This document shows positions 16,586 through 25,484 of a stretch of 64,000 nt of DNA, piece after piece. The position numbers and the translations under genes are program-made. The notes beneath the pieces are model-generated. The model was not told where the DNA came from, ran no database searches, and was given only the letters and a program-made list of their open reading frames with translations. Origin of the DNA: Thalassolituus maritimus (GTDB taxonomy: Bacteria; Pseudomonadota; Gammaproteobacteria; Pseudomonadales; Oceanobacteraceae); assembly GCF_900156675.1 (NCBI RefSeq), contig NZ_FTOH01000005.1:1-64000 (forward strand), written 5' to 3'. The number at the start of each line of letters is the position of its first letter. The stretch's first letter is position 1.

Positions 16586-17077
16586 TCACAGACTCAGTAC
16601 TTTCTCACCACGTGCAATACCAGAGACACCAGTACGTACGGTTTCGAGTACGCAGCCAGCACCGATGGATTCGATAAAGGCTTCGAGCTTGTCACTGGTT
16701 CCAGTCAGCTGGATGGTGTAAACGCTTGGGCTGACGTCAACGATCTGGCCGCGGAAGATATCGGCAGTACGTTTGATTTCAGCACGCTGTGCACCAATCG
16801 CTTTGACTTTTATCAGCATCAGCTCGCGCTCAATGTGCGGGCCTTCGGACAGGTCAACGAGCTTAACCACTTCTACCAGTTTGTTGAGCTGCTTGGTGAT
16901 CTGTTCGATCTTGCGTTCGTCACCTGTGGTAGTCATGGTAAGACGAGACAGTGTCTCGTCTTCTGTCGGTGCCACGGTCAGGGTTTCGATGTTGTAGCCA
17001 CGCTGGGCGAACAATCCAACAACGCGGGACAACGCGCCCGGCTCGTTTTCAAGCAGGATTGAAATAATATGTCTCAT
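16586..17077 (-). CDS. ilvN: Acetolactate synthase small (regulatory) subunit
   Basis: A 163-residue protein from the ATG at 17075-17077 (MRHIISILLENEPGALSRV), the standard start of this family. An ACT domain covers residues 1-75 (ENEPGALSRVVGLFAQRGYNIETL), and the ALS small-subunit C-terminal domain follows to the end. It binds valine and activates the large subunit encoded immediately upstream, whose stop lies two bases before this start. It belongs to the isoleucine, leucine and valine pathway. Similar subunits are also called IlvH; the symbol choice is conventional. Confidence 0.96.
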   Translation of the reverse strand: MRHIISILLENEPGALSRVVGLFAQRGYNIETLTVAPTEDETLSRLTMTTTGDERKIEQITKQLNKLVEVVKLVDLSEGPHIERELMLIKVKAIGAQRAEIKRTADIFRGQIVDVSPSVYTIQLTGTSDKLEAFIESIGAGCVLETVRTGVSGIARGEKVLSL

Positions 17078-17079
17078 GA

Positions 17080-18804
17080 TCAGGTACGCTCCGTCTTGCT
17101 CAGCCACATATCGCGCATAGAACCTGTCGGTACCTGCATTGGATATACGTGTTCGGTTTCATCAACTGCTACGTCGAGGAATACCAGACGGTCATTGTAT
17201 TTACCAAAGGTGTCTTCAAGCGCCTGTGGTAACTGATCGCGGTCGGTCACGCGAATGCCAACGTGTCCGTAAGCTTCTACCAGCTTAACGAAGTCAGGCA
17301 GTGACTCCATGTAGGAGTGCGAGTGACGACCTTCGTAGTTCATGTCCTGCCACTGGCGAACCATGCCCAGTGAGCCGTTGTTCAGACACAGAATTTTTAC
17401 CGGAATGCCGTACTGTAAGCAGGTCGACAATTCCTGGATGTTCATCTGAATCGAACCTTCACCAGTAACACATACCACCATGTCATCCGGGAAGTTCATT
17501 TTGATGCCCATCGCCGCCGGGAACCCAAAGCCCATGGTGCCCAGACCACCGGAGTTGATCCAACGGTTCGGCTTGTCGAACTTGTAGTACTGTGCCGCGA
17601 ACATCTGGTGCTGACCTACGTCAGAGGTAATGAAGGCATCACCTTTGGTGGCAGTCCACATGGCTTCGATCACTTCCTGCGGCTTCATCAGCTGGCTGTC
17701 GTTTTTCTCGTAACGACCGCCATGACGCTCACGCCATTCGTTGATCTGTTTCCACCAGGTTTCCAGTGCTTCTGCATCGGGTGTTTCGTTGGCTTCGTCG
17801 AGCAATGCCATCATTTCGTCCAGAACCGCACCTACCGGGCCAACAATTGGCACGTCAGCGATAATGGTTTTAGAGATTGATGATGGGTCAATATCGACGT
17901 GGATGATTTTTGCATCCGGGCAGAACTTGCTGGTCGCATTGGTTACGCGGTCGTCAAAACGCGCACCAATACAGATAACAACGTCTGCGTTGTGCATGGT
18001 CATGTTGGCTTCGTAAGAGCCGTGCATGCCCAGCATGCCGATAAAGCGCTCGCCAGTACCCGGATACGCACCCAGACCCATCAGGGTGTTAGTGCATGGG
18101 AAGTTCAGACGATCAACCAGCGCACGCAGTTTGTCGGAGCTGCCATCAATGATGACACCACCACCGGAGTAGATTACCGGACGCTTAGCAGCCAGCAGCA
18201 ACTCAACGGCCTTTTTAATCTGACCGGAGTGACCACGCTGTGGCGGCGTGTAGGAACGCATTTTAATTTTCTTCGGATAGACGTACTCGTAACGCTCGTT
18301 CGGCATCGTCATATCTTTCGGAATATCGATCACAACCGGACCAGGGCGACCGGTGTTGGCGATGTAGAACGCCTTAGCAACGATCTCTGGAATGTCTTCA
18401 GGACGACGAACCGCAAAGCTGTGCTTAACGATAGGACGCGATACACCCAGCATATCGGTTTCCTGGAAGGCGTCGTCTCCCACTAAGTGGCTCATTACCT
18501 GACCAGAAATAACGACCATAGGGATGGAGTCTGTAAAGGCCGTCGCAATACCCGTAATGGTGTTTGTTGCGCCCGGACCAGAAGTAACCATCACCACGCC
18601 CGCTTTACCCGTCGCGCGCGCATAACCATCAGCCATATGAGCAGCGGCCTGCTCATGACGGACGAGTACGTGCTTCACTGCGCTCTGCTTGTATAGCGAG
18701 TCGTAAACGTGAAGCAGCGAACCGCCCGGATAACCATAAACGTATTCAACACCTGCTTCGTGAAGTGCACGAACCAGCATGTCTCCGCCGGAAATTAATT
18801 CCAC
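17080..18804 (-). CDS. ilvI: Acetolactate synthase large (catalytic) subunit
   Basis: A 574-residue protein from a GTG at 18802-18804 with GAGGA eight bases upstream; the longer frame adds a non-conserved Arg/Cys-rich stretch. It is a ThDP enzyme that condenses pyruvate to acetolactate, or with 2-oxobutyrate to acetohydroxybutyrate. Glu51 (VRHEQAA) activates ThDP. The FAD-binding middle domain spans about 190-340, and the ThDP/Mg site is GEGSIQMNIQEL...NN near residues 440-470. It is co-transcribed with ilvN. A roughly 260-base leader may carry a Val/Ile leader peptide. Confidence 0.95.
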   Translation of the reverse strand: MELISGGDMLVRALHEAGVEYVYGYPGGSLLHVYDSLYKQSAVKHVLVRHEQAAAHMADGYARATGKAGVVMVTSGPGATNTITGIATAFTDSIPMVVISGQVMSHLVGDDAFQETDMLGVSRPIVKHSFAVRRPEDIPEIVAKAFYIANTGRPGPVVIDIPKDMTMPNERYEYVYPKKIKMRSYTPPQRGHSGQIKKAVELLLAAKRPVIYSGGGVIIDGSSDKLRALVDRLNFPCTNTLMGLGAYPGTGERFIGMLGMHGSYEANMTMHNADVVICIGARFDDRVTNATSKFCPDAKIIHVDIDPSSISKTIIADVPIVGPVGAVLDEMMALLDEANETPDAEALETWWKQINEWRERHGGRYEKNDSQLMKPQEVIEAMWTATKGDAFITSDVGQHQMFAAQYYKFDKPNRWINSGGLGTMGFGFPAAMGIKMNFPDDMVVCVTGEGSIQMNIQELSTCLQYGIPVKILCLNNGSLGMVRQWQDMNYEGRHSHSYMESLPDFVKLVEAYGHVGIRVTDRDQLPQALEDTFGKYNDRLVFLDVAVDETEHVYPMQVPTGSMRDMWLSKTERT

Positions 18805-18948
18805 CGTAAAATCCTCTGTTCTTGTGCTCACCGTTGAGCACGAGTTACGTATGTTCGAGTCGGGTCTGCACCAACAACAGCTCAAACGGAACCGTTGGGG
18901 CAATCCCTTAAAAGGCTGGATGAGTCACTCTTAGTTCGTCATCAGATA

Positions 18949-18973
18949 CCGGGTGCCTGGTCCAGGAAACCGG
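18949..18973 (-). promoter_or_regulatory. Stable hairpin in the ilv leader
   Basis: CCGGTTTCCTGG pairs with CCAGGCACCCGG on the minus-strand transcript (10 of 12 positions), about 30 bases after the possible leader-peptide stop. No T-run follows directly, so it is not a clear terminator. It could be part of an attenuator fold. Confidence 0.45.
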
Positions 18974-19003
18974 GGTCAGGGCCGGACACGGAGGGTAACC
19001 GCA

Positions 19004-19063
19004 TCAAAGGCCATGTATGACAATCACCGCGCTCCGGGTGTGTAGCATTGGGTGAGCTGTCAT
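19004..19063 (-). CDS. Possible ilv leader peptide (attenuator)
   Basis: A 19-codon frame, MTAHPMLHTRSAVIVIHGL, lies between the candidate ilv promoter and ilvI. The four successive Val-Ile-Val-Ile codons are what a branched-chain amino acid attenuator would use to sense charged tRNA. Against it, no Shine-Dalgarno is visible and the frame starts only a few bases after the predicted transcript start. Treat it as a candidate. Confidence 0.4.
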   Translation of the reverse strand: MTAHPMLHTRSAVIVIHGL

Positions 19064-19074
19064 TTATGGCGTTT

Positions 19075-19103
19075 ATTCTATCAGTACTTGATCAATGTGT
19101 GAA
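19075..19103 (-). promoter_or_regulatory. Candidate promoter of the ilvI-ilvN operon
   Basis: On the minus strand it reads TTCACA, 17 bp, TAGAAT. Transcription would start near 19068, giving a leader of about 264 bases. It sits between ilvI and the stop of pgeF. Confidence 0.5.
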
Positions 19104-19203
19104 CCACCAAACCCCTGTAAAATCAAGGCTCAGGCCGGTTTTTATCACTGTATTCAGTAAGGTTTCAGCAACGGTATTATCCAGTCTGAAAACGGGGCAG
19201 GTT

Positions 19204-19929
19204 TTACGCTTTCCAGATCAGGCTGACTTGACGGCCGGTGACACCATCACGACGATAAGAAAAATACCCACTTTCGTCTTCGAAAGTGCAGATCCCTCCT
19301 CCGTGCACACTGCCAATGCCCGCACGGATGAGCTGCCAACGAGCCAGCTCAAAAAGATCTGCATACCAGCGATCTCCCTCTCCGTTGCGGAAGCAGGTTT
19401 CAGGCGCATCGGGAAAGGCTCCTTTAACTTCAGGGCCAACTTCGAAGGCTTCAAACCCGATCGCCGGGCATAAGTAAGCACTTACCTGAGACACATCAGA
19501 GAACTCTTTAAGAGTGTTGAGCAAGACGCCCGAAGCCAGGCCACGCCAACCAGCATGGGCAGCCGCGATCTTGTCGCCGCTCTGATCACAGAACAACACA
19601 GGCAGACAGTCGGCCGTCATCACAGCGCAGGCGATACCTGCTTCTGTGGTGGCAGCCGCATCGGCTTCTGGAATTATTCTGAGTGAGTCAGCGGTTGCCT
19701 GAAATACCTCAACACCGTGCACCTGCTTCAGCCACTGGATGCCGGAAACGCCGGGTAAAGCATCGAGTAGCGTCGCTCGATTAGCGGCCACGGATTCGGA
19801 TAAGTCACCCACATGATCGCCAAGGTTAAAGCCGTTATACGGCGCTAACGAAACGCCGCCGCGCCGACCCGAATAGTAAGCGTAAACGCCTTCCGGCAAT
19901 GACCACTCGGGTTGGTGCAGGTCGATCAT
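19204..19929 (-). CDS. pgeF: Purine nucleoside phosphorylase / peptidoglycan editing factor (YfiH/LACC1 family)
   Basis: A 241-residue member of the former laccase-domain family. The zinc triad is His71 (KQVHG), Cys108 (MTADCLP) and His125 (AAAHAGWRG), almost at the same numbers as in E. coli YfiH. Family members cleave or deaminate purine nucleosides, and the E. coli protein also keeps wrong precursors out of peptidoglycan. Its ATG overlaps the rluD stop by one base (TAATG), so the two are translationally coupled. The rluD-pgeF pair beside bamD is a conserved gammaproteobacterial arrangement. Confidence 0.92.
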   Translation of the reverse strand: MIDLHQPEWSLPEGVYAYYSGRRGGVSLAPYNGFNLGDHVGDLSESVAANRATLLDALPGVSGIQWLKQVHGVEVFQATADSLRIIPEADAAATTEAGIACAVMTADCLPVLFCDQSGDKIAAAHAGWRGLASGVLLNTLKEFSDVSQVSAYLCPAIGFEAFEVGPEVKGAFPDAPETCFRNGEGDRWYADLFELARWQLIRAGIGSVHGGGICTFEDESGYFSYRRDGVTGRQVSLIWKA

Positions 19930-20894
19930 TAATAGTCGTCCTGCAGGGCTTCGTCGTCGGCCAGTGTATTCAGCAGTTCAACAAAATCATCCGGGAGTTC
20001 GATTTCCCATTCCATGATTTCTTCGGTACGCGGGTGAATCAGCGTCAGGGCTTTTGCATGAAGTGCCTGTCGTGGAAATTTCGCCAGCATTTCGCGTAAT
20101 TCTGGGCTGACGCCTTTCTTTAATCGGGTGCGGGCAGCGTACGTCGCATCACCAACGAGAGGATGGCTGATGTGCGACATGTGCACACGAATCTGGTGCG
20201 TGCGGCCAGTTTCCAGCTTGCAGCGAATATAGGTATGCGATGGAAACTTATGCAAGACACGATAGTGAGTGACCGCTTCTTTACCCATGGGGCTAACGGC
20301 CATCTTGGTGCGCTGCGTGCCGTGGCGGCCAATCGGCTCGTCGACCGTACCACCCGCCACCATGTGCCCCTGCACTACTGCCTCGTACTCACGCCCCATG
20401 CTGCGGTCCTGCAGCTGAGCGACTAAGTGCGTCTGCGCCTGTAATGTCTTGGCGACCACCATCAGGCCCGTAGTGTCCTTATCAAGACGATGAACAATGC
20501 CCGCGCGCGGAATATTGATCAGATCAGGGCAGTGAAAAAGCAAACCGTTGAGTAAGGTGCCGGTGCGATTACCCGCCGCTGGGTGAACAACGAGGTTGGT
20601 CGGTTTGTTCAGTACCAGAATGTCATCATCCTCGTAGACGATATCCAGCGGGATATCTTCTGGCTCCCATTCGCCCTCAGCCTCCAGCTCGGCGGTTAAG
20701 GTCAGGGTCTCACCACCAACCACCTTATCGCGCCCCCGGACAGATTTGCCGTTCACCAGCAGCTGGCCATCTTTGATCCATTGCTGCAGGCGCGAGCGTG
20801 AGTAATCAGGGAACAGCTTGGCGGCCACCTGATCAAGGCGTTTGTTGCCCTCTTCATAGGGAACTTCAATGGTGTGGTCTATCTGGTCAGACAT
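19929..20894 (-). CDS. rluD: 23S rRNA pseudouridine synthase RluD
   Basis: A 321-residue protein. An S4 RNA-binding domain covers residues 18-78, and the catalytic domain about 90-300 has the signature IVHRLDKDTTGLMVVAK, with Asp138 as the nucleophile. It should modify U1911, U1915 and U1917 of helix 69 in 23S rRNA, which matters for ribosome assembly and termination. It starts 82 bp from the divergent bamD and is followed by pgeF with a one-base overlap. Length and neighbours fit RluD better than RluC or RluA. Confidence 0.94.
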   Translation of the reverse strand: MSDQIDHTIEVPYEEGNKRLDQVAAKLFPDYSRSRLQQWIKDGQLLVNGKSVRGRDKVVGGETLTLTAELEAEGEWEPEDIPLDIVYEDDDILVLNKPTNLVVHPAAGNRTGTLLNGLLFHCPDLINIPRAGIVHRLDKDTTGLMVVAKTLQAQTHLVAQLQDRSMGREYEAVVQGHMVAGGTVDEPIGRHGTQRTKMAVSPMGKEAVTHYRVLHKFPSHTYIRCKLETGRTHQIRVHMSHISHPLVGDATYAARTRLKKGVSPELREMLAKFPRQALHAKALTLIHPRTEEIMEWEIELPDDFVELLNTLADDEALQDDY

Positions 20895-20976
20895 AGGAAA
20901 CCTTTAATGTGCGCGACGGATGATGATGACGCGCAGGTGTGTTCTAATACGGCGTATCGCGAAATTATATAGATGT

Positions 20977-21822
20977 ATGAGAATGCACTCCATAAAGTCC
21001 ATCCTGTTGGCACTGATCACAGCGTCTTTTCTTTCAGCCGGCCTGAGCGCCTGCTCTTCGAACCCTGAACGTGAAGTACGTACCGAAGCCGAGTACTACG
21101 AAGAAGCCCGCGAGGCCATCGACGACGATAACATGCTGATCGCGGAAGACCGCCTGAAGCGACTCGAAAGCGAGTACCCGTTCGGCCAGTACGCAGAGCA
21201 AGCTCAGCTTGAGCTGATTTACGTCAGCTTCAAAATGTCAGACATGGAAGGTGTTCTGGCCAAATCTGAGCGCTTTATCCGTCTTCACCCGCAACACCCG
21301 AAAGTTGATTACGCTTACTATATGCGCGGCCTGGCAACCTACGAGCTGGGTTTTGCCTTTGTCGAGCGCTACCTGAGTGATGAAACAGAGTACCGTAACC
21401 CGGTGCCCCTGCAGGATTCATTCGCGTATTTCTCTGAGTTGCTGCGCCGCTTCCCTGACAGCGAATACAACGCCGATGCGCGTGCCCGCATGGTTTACCT
21501 GCGTGAGCGTCTGGCCAGCTATCAGATCAACGTCGCTAAGTATTATATGAAGCGTCATGCTTATCTTGCTGCGGCAAACCGCTGTGAAGAAGTTCTGATC
21601 CACTACCAGAAGACGCCGTATGTTAAAGACGCGCTGGCGATCATGACGGAGGCTTACCAGCTGCTGGAAATGGACGAGCTGGCTGAGAAATCACTGGCGC
21701 TGTTGAAGCTGAACTATCCGGATCACCCACAACTGGTGGATGGCCAGCTGGAAGAAAGTGGACTGGCAGATGTCGACCGTCGCAGCTTCTGGAACATCAT
21801 CAGCTTTGGCCTGATCGACTGA
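20977..21822 (+). CDS. bamD: Outer membrane protein assembly lipoprotein BamD
   Basis: A 281-residue protein from the ATG at 20977; the next Met two codons on is equally possible. A lipoprotein signal ends in LSAC, giving a lipidated Cys. Five TPR-like repeats follow (for example EAREAIDDDNMLIAEDRLKRLE and DYAYYMRGLATYELGF). With BamA it forms the essential core of the machine that inserts beta-barrel proteins into the outer membrane. The gene is divergent from rluD as in many gammaproteobacteria. The longer upstream frame begins with an Arg-rich stretch lacking signal-peptide character. Confidence 0.93.
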   Translation: MRMHSIKSILLALITASFLSAGLSACSSNPEREVRTEAEYYEEAREAIDDDNMLIAEDRLKRLESEYPFGQYAEQAQLELIYVSFKMSDMEGVLAKSERFIRLHPQHPKVDYAYYMRGLATYELGFAFVERYLSDETEYRNPVPLQDSFAYFSELLRRFPDSEYNADARARMVYLRERLASYQINVAKYYMKRHAYLAAANRCEEVLIHYQKTPYVKDALAIMTEAYQLLEMDELAEKSLALLKLNYPDHPQLVDGQLEESGLADVDRRSFWNIISFGLID

Positions 21823-21841
21823 TCAGCCCCCTGATTTTCAC

Positions 21842-21874
21842 CCTGCCAGCCCTCTGACCCGCCCGGCTGGCAGG
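21842..21874 (+). terminator. Hairpin after bamD
   Basis: CCTGCCAGCC and GGCTGGCAGG form a 10-bp stem with a 13-base loop, 20 bp after bamD. A T-run appears only about ten bases later (TTTTTT near 21893), so termination is likely but not textbook. Confidence 0.55.
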
Positions 21875-21921
21875 AAAAATGAATTTTTTGTTACCCAAAC
21901 GTGCTGTTTCGCCGATAAATA

Positions 21922-21950
21922 TTGACAGACAGCCGAACCAAGCCCATAGT
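21922..21950 (+). promoter_or_regulatory. Promoter of the cold-shock gene with long untranslated leader
   Basis: TTGACA and CATAGT are 17 bp apart. Transcription from about 21957 would leave a 165-base leader before the ATG at 22122. That is close to the length of the E. coli cspA leader, which controls translation by temperature. Confidence 0.6.
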
Positions 21951-22121
21951 CCATCTGGCAAGAAAGAAAGTCTCCTGTCTAAATACTCCATCTCGATGTC
22001 AGTTAGCTGTAATACCTCGGTTTGTAGTTTCTAAGTTCAGCCTTATTTCATGCTTTATCGTCCTCAGTGTGGCTTTGTGTCATGCGGGACACCACTGAAT
22101 ACAATCCGAAAGGTACAAATT

Positions 22122-22331
22122 ATGTCTGATAAAACAACTGGCACAGTAAAATGGTTCAACGAATCTAAAGGTTTCGGCTTCATCGAGCAGGAATCTGGCC
22201 CTGACGTTTTCGCTCACTTCAGCGCGATCACCGGTTCTGGCTTTAAAACTCTGGCTGAAGGCCAGCGTGTTGAGTTCACTGTAACTCAAGGTCAGAAAGG
22301 CCCTCAGGCTGAGAACATCGTCGCTCTGTAA
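22122..22331 (+). CDS. CspA-family cold-shock protein
   Basis: A 69-residue single cold-shock domain. RNP1 is KGFGFIEQ and RNP2 is VFAHFSAI, preceded by [11 protein letters not shown]. It binds single-stranded RNA and DNA as a chaperone. The start has AAGG upstream; the longer frame from 22050 only runs through the leader. A strong terminator follows 20 bp after the stop, so the gene is transcribed alone. The paralogue (CspA, CspC, CspE or CspG) cannot be decided. Confidence 0.95.
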   Translation: MSDKTTGTVKWFNESKGFGFIEQESGPDVFAHFSAITGSGFKTLAEGQRVEFTVTQGQKGPQAENIVAL

Positions 22332-22350
22332 TCAGAACGTGATGCATAAA

Positions 22351-22385
22351 AAAGCGCAGTCGGGAAACCGACTGCGCTTTTTTTG
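22351..22385 (+). terminator. Rho-independent terminator of the cold-shock gene
   Basis: A 13-bp perfect stem (AAAGCGCAGTCGG) with a GAAA loop is followed by eight T. It also stands between the convergent aldehyde dehydrogenase gene and the cold-shock gene, and A residues before the stem could let it work on both strands. Confidence 0.92.
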
Positions 22386-22398
22386 GTCTGCATTTCCG

Positions 22399-23826
22399 TT
22401 ACTGCGGCGTGCGCACTACCATCAGGCGCAACTCTGTCATATCTTCAAGAGCATAGCGAATGCCCTCCCGGCCAATGCCTGAGTCTTTTACACCGCCGTA
22501 TGGCATATGGTCGACGCGCCAGCTCGGCACATCACCAATCACGACACCACCGACTTCCAGTTCGTCCCAAGCTTTCTGTGCTTTATACAGATCACGGGTG
22601 AAGATACCCGCCTGCAGACCGTAACGGCTGTCGTTTACTTTTTTCAGAACAGCGTCGTAATCATCAAACGGCTCTAAAATAGCCACTGGCCCAAACGCTT
22701 CTTCCGCGCTGAGTTCGCAATCCGCTGGTACGTTTTCCAGCAGAGAGGCCTGCAGCATATTGCCGTCACGCTCACCACCACACAGTAAGGTCGCACCGCG
22801 ATCCAGAGCGTCTTTAATCCAGCCATGCAGACGTTCCGCTTCGCCTTCAGAAATCATCGGACCAATAAAGGTTCCCGGATCTTTCGGGTCACCGCTTTTC
22901 AGTGCTTTGGTTTTAGTCAGCAGCTTTTCTTTGAATGTGTCATAGACATCACTGTGAACATATAAACGCTGAACACCGATGCAGCTCTGACCTGACTGGT
23001 AGAAGGCACCGATGATGACACGGGCAACCGCATCATCGAGATCCCAGTCGTTATCGACAACACACGCAGCGTTGCCACCGAGTTCCAGCACGACCGGCTT
23101 TTTACCAGCACGAGCTTTCAGCGCCCAGCCAACTTCAGGAGAACCGGTAAAGCTCAGAAGCTTCAGGCGGTCGTCTTCGGTAAGCATATCGGCACTGTCA
23201 CGGCGACACGGCAGAATAGAAAACGCCCCTTTAGGGAGATCCGTTTCTGCGAGAATTTCACCAATCACCAGAGCGCCAATCGGCGTCATGCTGGCTGGTT
23301 TCAATACGAACGGGCAACCCGCCGCAATCGCCGGCGCGACTTTATGTGCAGCCAGGTTCAACGGGAAGTTAAACGGGCTGATAAATGCGCACGGGCCGAT
23401 AGGCACGCGCTGAGTCATACCACGATAGCCTTTGGCGCGCGGACTGATATCCAATGGCAGAGTCTCGCCCAGCATACGCGGTGTTTCTTCCGCCGCGATT
23501 TTAAAGGTGTCGATTAAGCGACCTACTTCGCCTTTCGCATCGTTAATCGGTTTACCGGCTTCAATACACAAGGCTTCGGCCAGTTCGTCAGCGCGCTCGG
23601 TAAAGCGTTTCACACAATGCTCAAGAACAGCCTGACGTTCATAAACCGTCATTTTACGCATCGCTTCGGCTGCGCCTTCGGCCGCTGCAATGGCTTCATC
23701 CAGAACATCCGGCGTCGCCAGTGGCACTTCGTAAGCGACTTCTCCGCTGTATTTATCGGTAACTTTCAGGTCTGTATTGGCGTATACCGCTTCGCCTGCG
23801 AGATAGTAGGGATAGGTCTTACTCAT
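22399..23826 (-). CDS. NAD(P)-dependent aldehyde dehydrogenase
   Basis: A 475-residue ALDH-superfamily enzyme with the Rossmann region FNFPLNLAAHKVAPAIAAGCPFVLKPAS, the general-base Glu in VLELGGNAACVV and the nucleophilic Cys in GQSCIGVQR. The sequence resembles the glyceraldehyde-3-phosphate/lactaldehyde-type branch, so the substrate is open. It is the last gene of a minus-strand run (3-hydroxyacyl-CoA dehydrogenase, acyl-CoA dehydrogenase, iron alcohol dehydrogenase, thioesterase, ALDH). An alcohol-to-aldehyde-to-acid role with the iron alcohol dehydrogenase is likely. It begins two bases before the thioesterase stop, so the two are coupled. Confidence 0.9.
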   Translation of the reverse strand: MSKTYPYYLAGEAVYANTDLKVTDKYSGEVAYEVPLATPDVLDEAIAAAEGAAEAMRKMTVYERQAVLEHCVKRFTERADELAEALCIEAGKPINDAKGEVGRLIDTFKIAAEETPRMLGETLPLDISPRAKGYRGMTQRVPIGPCAFISPFNFPLNLAAHKVAPAIAAGCPFVLKPASMTPIGALVIGEILAETDLPKGAFSILPCRRDSADMLTEDDRLKLLSFTGSPEVGWALKARAGKKPVVLELGGNAACVVDNDWDLDDAVARVIIGAFYQSGQSCIGVQRLYVHSDVYDTFKEKLLTKTKALKSGDPKDPGTFIGPMISEGEAERLHGWIKDALDRGATLLCGGERDGNMLQASLLENVPADCELSAEEAFGPVAILEPFDDYDAVLKKVNDSRYGLQAGIFTRDLYKAQKAWDELEVGGVVIGDVPSWRVDHMPYGGVKDSGIGREGIRYALEDMTELRLMVVRTPQ

Positions 23827-23827
23827 G

Positions 23828-24262
23828 TCAGATCACCAGTTGCGAGAGTGCATTTCGTATCGGTTCAGGAATTGGGACGGATTTATTGGCCGCGCGTTCC
23901 ACAAATACGTGAATAAAGTCGCCAAAGGCACAGGCCTGATCTTCGCCTTCTTTGAAGATAGCGACACCATAGGTCACTGAGCTGTTGCCCAGCTTGTTGA
24001 CTCTCAGGCCAACTTCGATGGCGTCTGGGTAGGCAATCGGGGCAAGGTAATTACAATGTGAATTGACCACGAAACCAACAATCGGCGCATCATGAATATC
24101 CAGCCCACCCTCTTCGATTAAATGGCGGTTAACTGCCGAATCAAAATAAGAATAGTAAGTCACGTTGTTAACGTGGCCGTAGATATCGTTATCCATCCAG
24201 CGGGTAGTAATGGGGACGAACTTTTTATAGTCACTGCGTGACAGCGGTTTTTCACTGCTCAT
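23828..24262 (-). CDS. Acyl-CoA thioesterase, 4HBT hotdog family
   Basis: A 144-residue single hotdog domain. The motif TTRWMDNDIYGHVNNVTYYSYFDSAVN is that of the 4-hydroxybenzoyl-CoA thioesterase/YbgC branch, with the catalytic Asp in the WMDNDIYGH loop. It hydrolyses acyl-CoA; the acyl group is not predictable. It lies 20 bp after the iron alcohol dehydrogenase gene and next to the ALDH gene in the catabolic cluster, suggesting it releases free acids or recycles CoA. Confidence 0.88.
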   Translation of the reverse strand: MSSEKPLSRSDYKKFVPITTRWMDNDIYGHVNNVTYYSYFDSAVNRHLIEEGGLDIHDAPIVGFVVNSHCNYLAPIAYPDAIEVGLRVNKLGNSSVTYGVAIFKEGEDQACAFGDFIHVFVERAANKSVPIPEPIRNALSQLVI

Positions 24263-24282
24263 GGGTCATCCTTTTTTCAAAA

Positions 24283-25464
24283 TTAATAAGCGGCGGTGTA
24301 AATAGCCAGCGCATCCGCTTCGGTGACTTCGCGTGGGTTATTAATTAGCAAACGTTGCTGCAGCAAGGCTTCACTGGCCAGCATAGGAACAGCATCTTCC
24401 GGGATGTCACATTCCCGCAGCCTCATTGGCAGGCCGGTCTCTTTGATCCGCTGTTCAAGCCAGGCGATCAGAGTGTTAGTAACCTCCTCATCGCTGATCC
24501 CGGCTGATGTTTCTGAGAAATCAGCTCCCATAATATAGGGCGCTAATTCCGCGTACTGTGCTGCCGCTTGTTTATCCGCTGCGTTAAACCGCATTACGTG
24601 CGGCAATACGAGGGAATTACTCAGACCATGCGGAATATGGAAATGGCCACCCAGTGGATACGCCAGTGCATGTACTGCCGCCACTGGCGCATTGGCAAAT
24701 GCCTGACCAGCATACAGCGCACCGAGCAACATATTACTGCGCGCTTCGAGGTTGTGCCCTTCGTTAACAGCAGCCATGAGGTTCGATGACAACAGGCGCA
24801 GCCCTTCTTTCGCCAGCATGTCGGACACAGGGTTTTTCTTATGCACAGAGGTATAGGCTTCAATAGCGTGCACCATGGCATCAATGCCGGTCGCTGCCGT
24901 AACGTGCGCTGGCAGGCCTTTGGTCAGCTCGGCATCTAATAAAGCAATGTCGGGCTGTAAAACGGGAGAAACCACGCCCGCCTTAGTCGTTGCACCTGTG
25001 GTAACGATAGCGATGGGAGTAACCTCAGAGCCTGTGCCTGCCGTAGTAGGCACCTGCAATAAAGGCAGACGTTTACCACGTGCATTGCCAACACCGTACA
25101 TATCGCTTAACGGCTGTTTGCACTCTGGGTGAGCCAGTAAGGCCACCAGCTTGGCGACATCCATCGAGCTACCACCGCCAAATCCCACCACATAATCGGC
25201 TTTAGCAGCACGCGCCTGATTCGCGGCGTCGATGACCGTGCTGTCAGCCGGGTCGGCTTCAACGTCTTTAAACAGTGTTAACTGAATACCCGATTCTGAA
25301 AATGCTGGCAGTACGTCCTCAAGCAAGCCAATACTGATAATGCCCGGGTCAGTTACCAGCATGATGCTACGCGCACCCTGCTCTTCACAGATACTGGCCA
25401 GGCGCCGGGCTGAACCCGGCTCATTGATAATGGTGCGTGTCGTTGTAAACGTAAAAGCTGTCAT
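24283..25464 (-). CDS. Iron-containing alcohol dehydrogenase
   Basis: A 393-residue group III dehydrogenase. The NAD(P)-binding part has GFGGGSSMDVAKLVA and TTAGTGSEVTPIAIV. The metal site is the Asp and His in GIDAMVHAIEAY and the two His in AVHALAYPLGGHFHIPHG. It probably oxidises a primary or hydroxy alcohol to the aldehyde used by the ALDH encoded two genes downstream. It starts 20 bp after the acyl-CoA dehydrogenase stop. The substrate is unknown. Confidence 0.92.
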   Translation of the reverse strand: MTAFTFTTTRTIINEPGSARRLASICEEQGARSIMLVTDPGIISIGLLEDVLPAFSESGIQLTLFKDVEADPADSTVIDAANQARAAKADYVVGFGGGSSMDVAKLVALLAHPECKQPLSDMYGVGNARGKRLPLLQVPTTAGTGSEVTPIAIVTTGATTKAGVVSPVLQPDIALLDAELTKGLPAHVTAATGIDAMVHAIEAYTSVHKKNPVSDMLAKEGLRLLSSNLMAAVNEGHNLEARSNMLLGALYAGQAFANAPVAAVHALAYPLGGHFHIPHGLSNSLVLPHVMRFNAADKQAAAQYAELAPYIMGADFSETSAGISDEEVTNTLIAWLEQRIKETGLPMRLRECDIPEDAVPMLASEALLQQRLLINNPREVTEADALAIYTAAY

Positions 25465-25484
25465 TATTATTCTCTGCTAATAAT

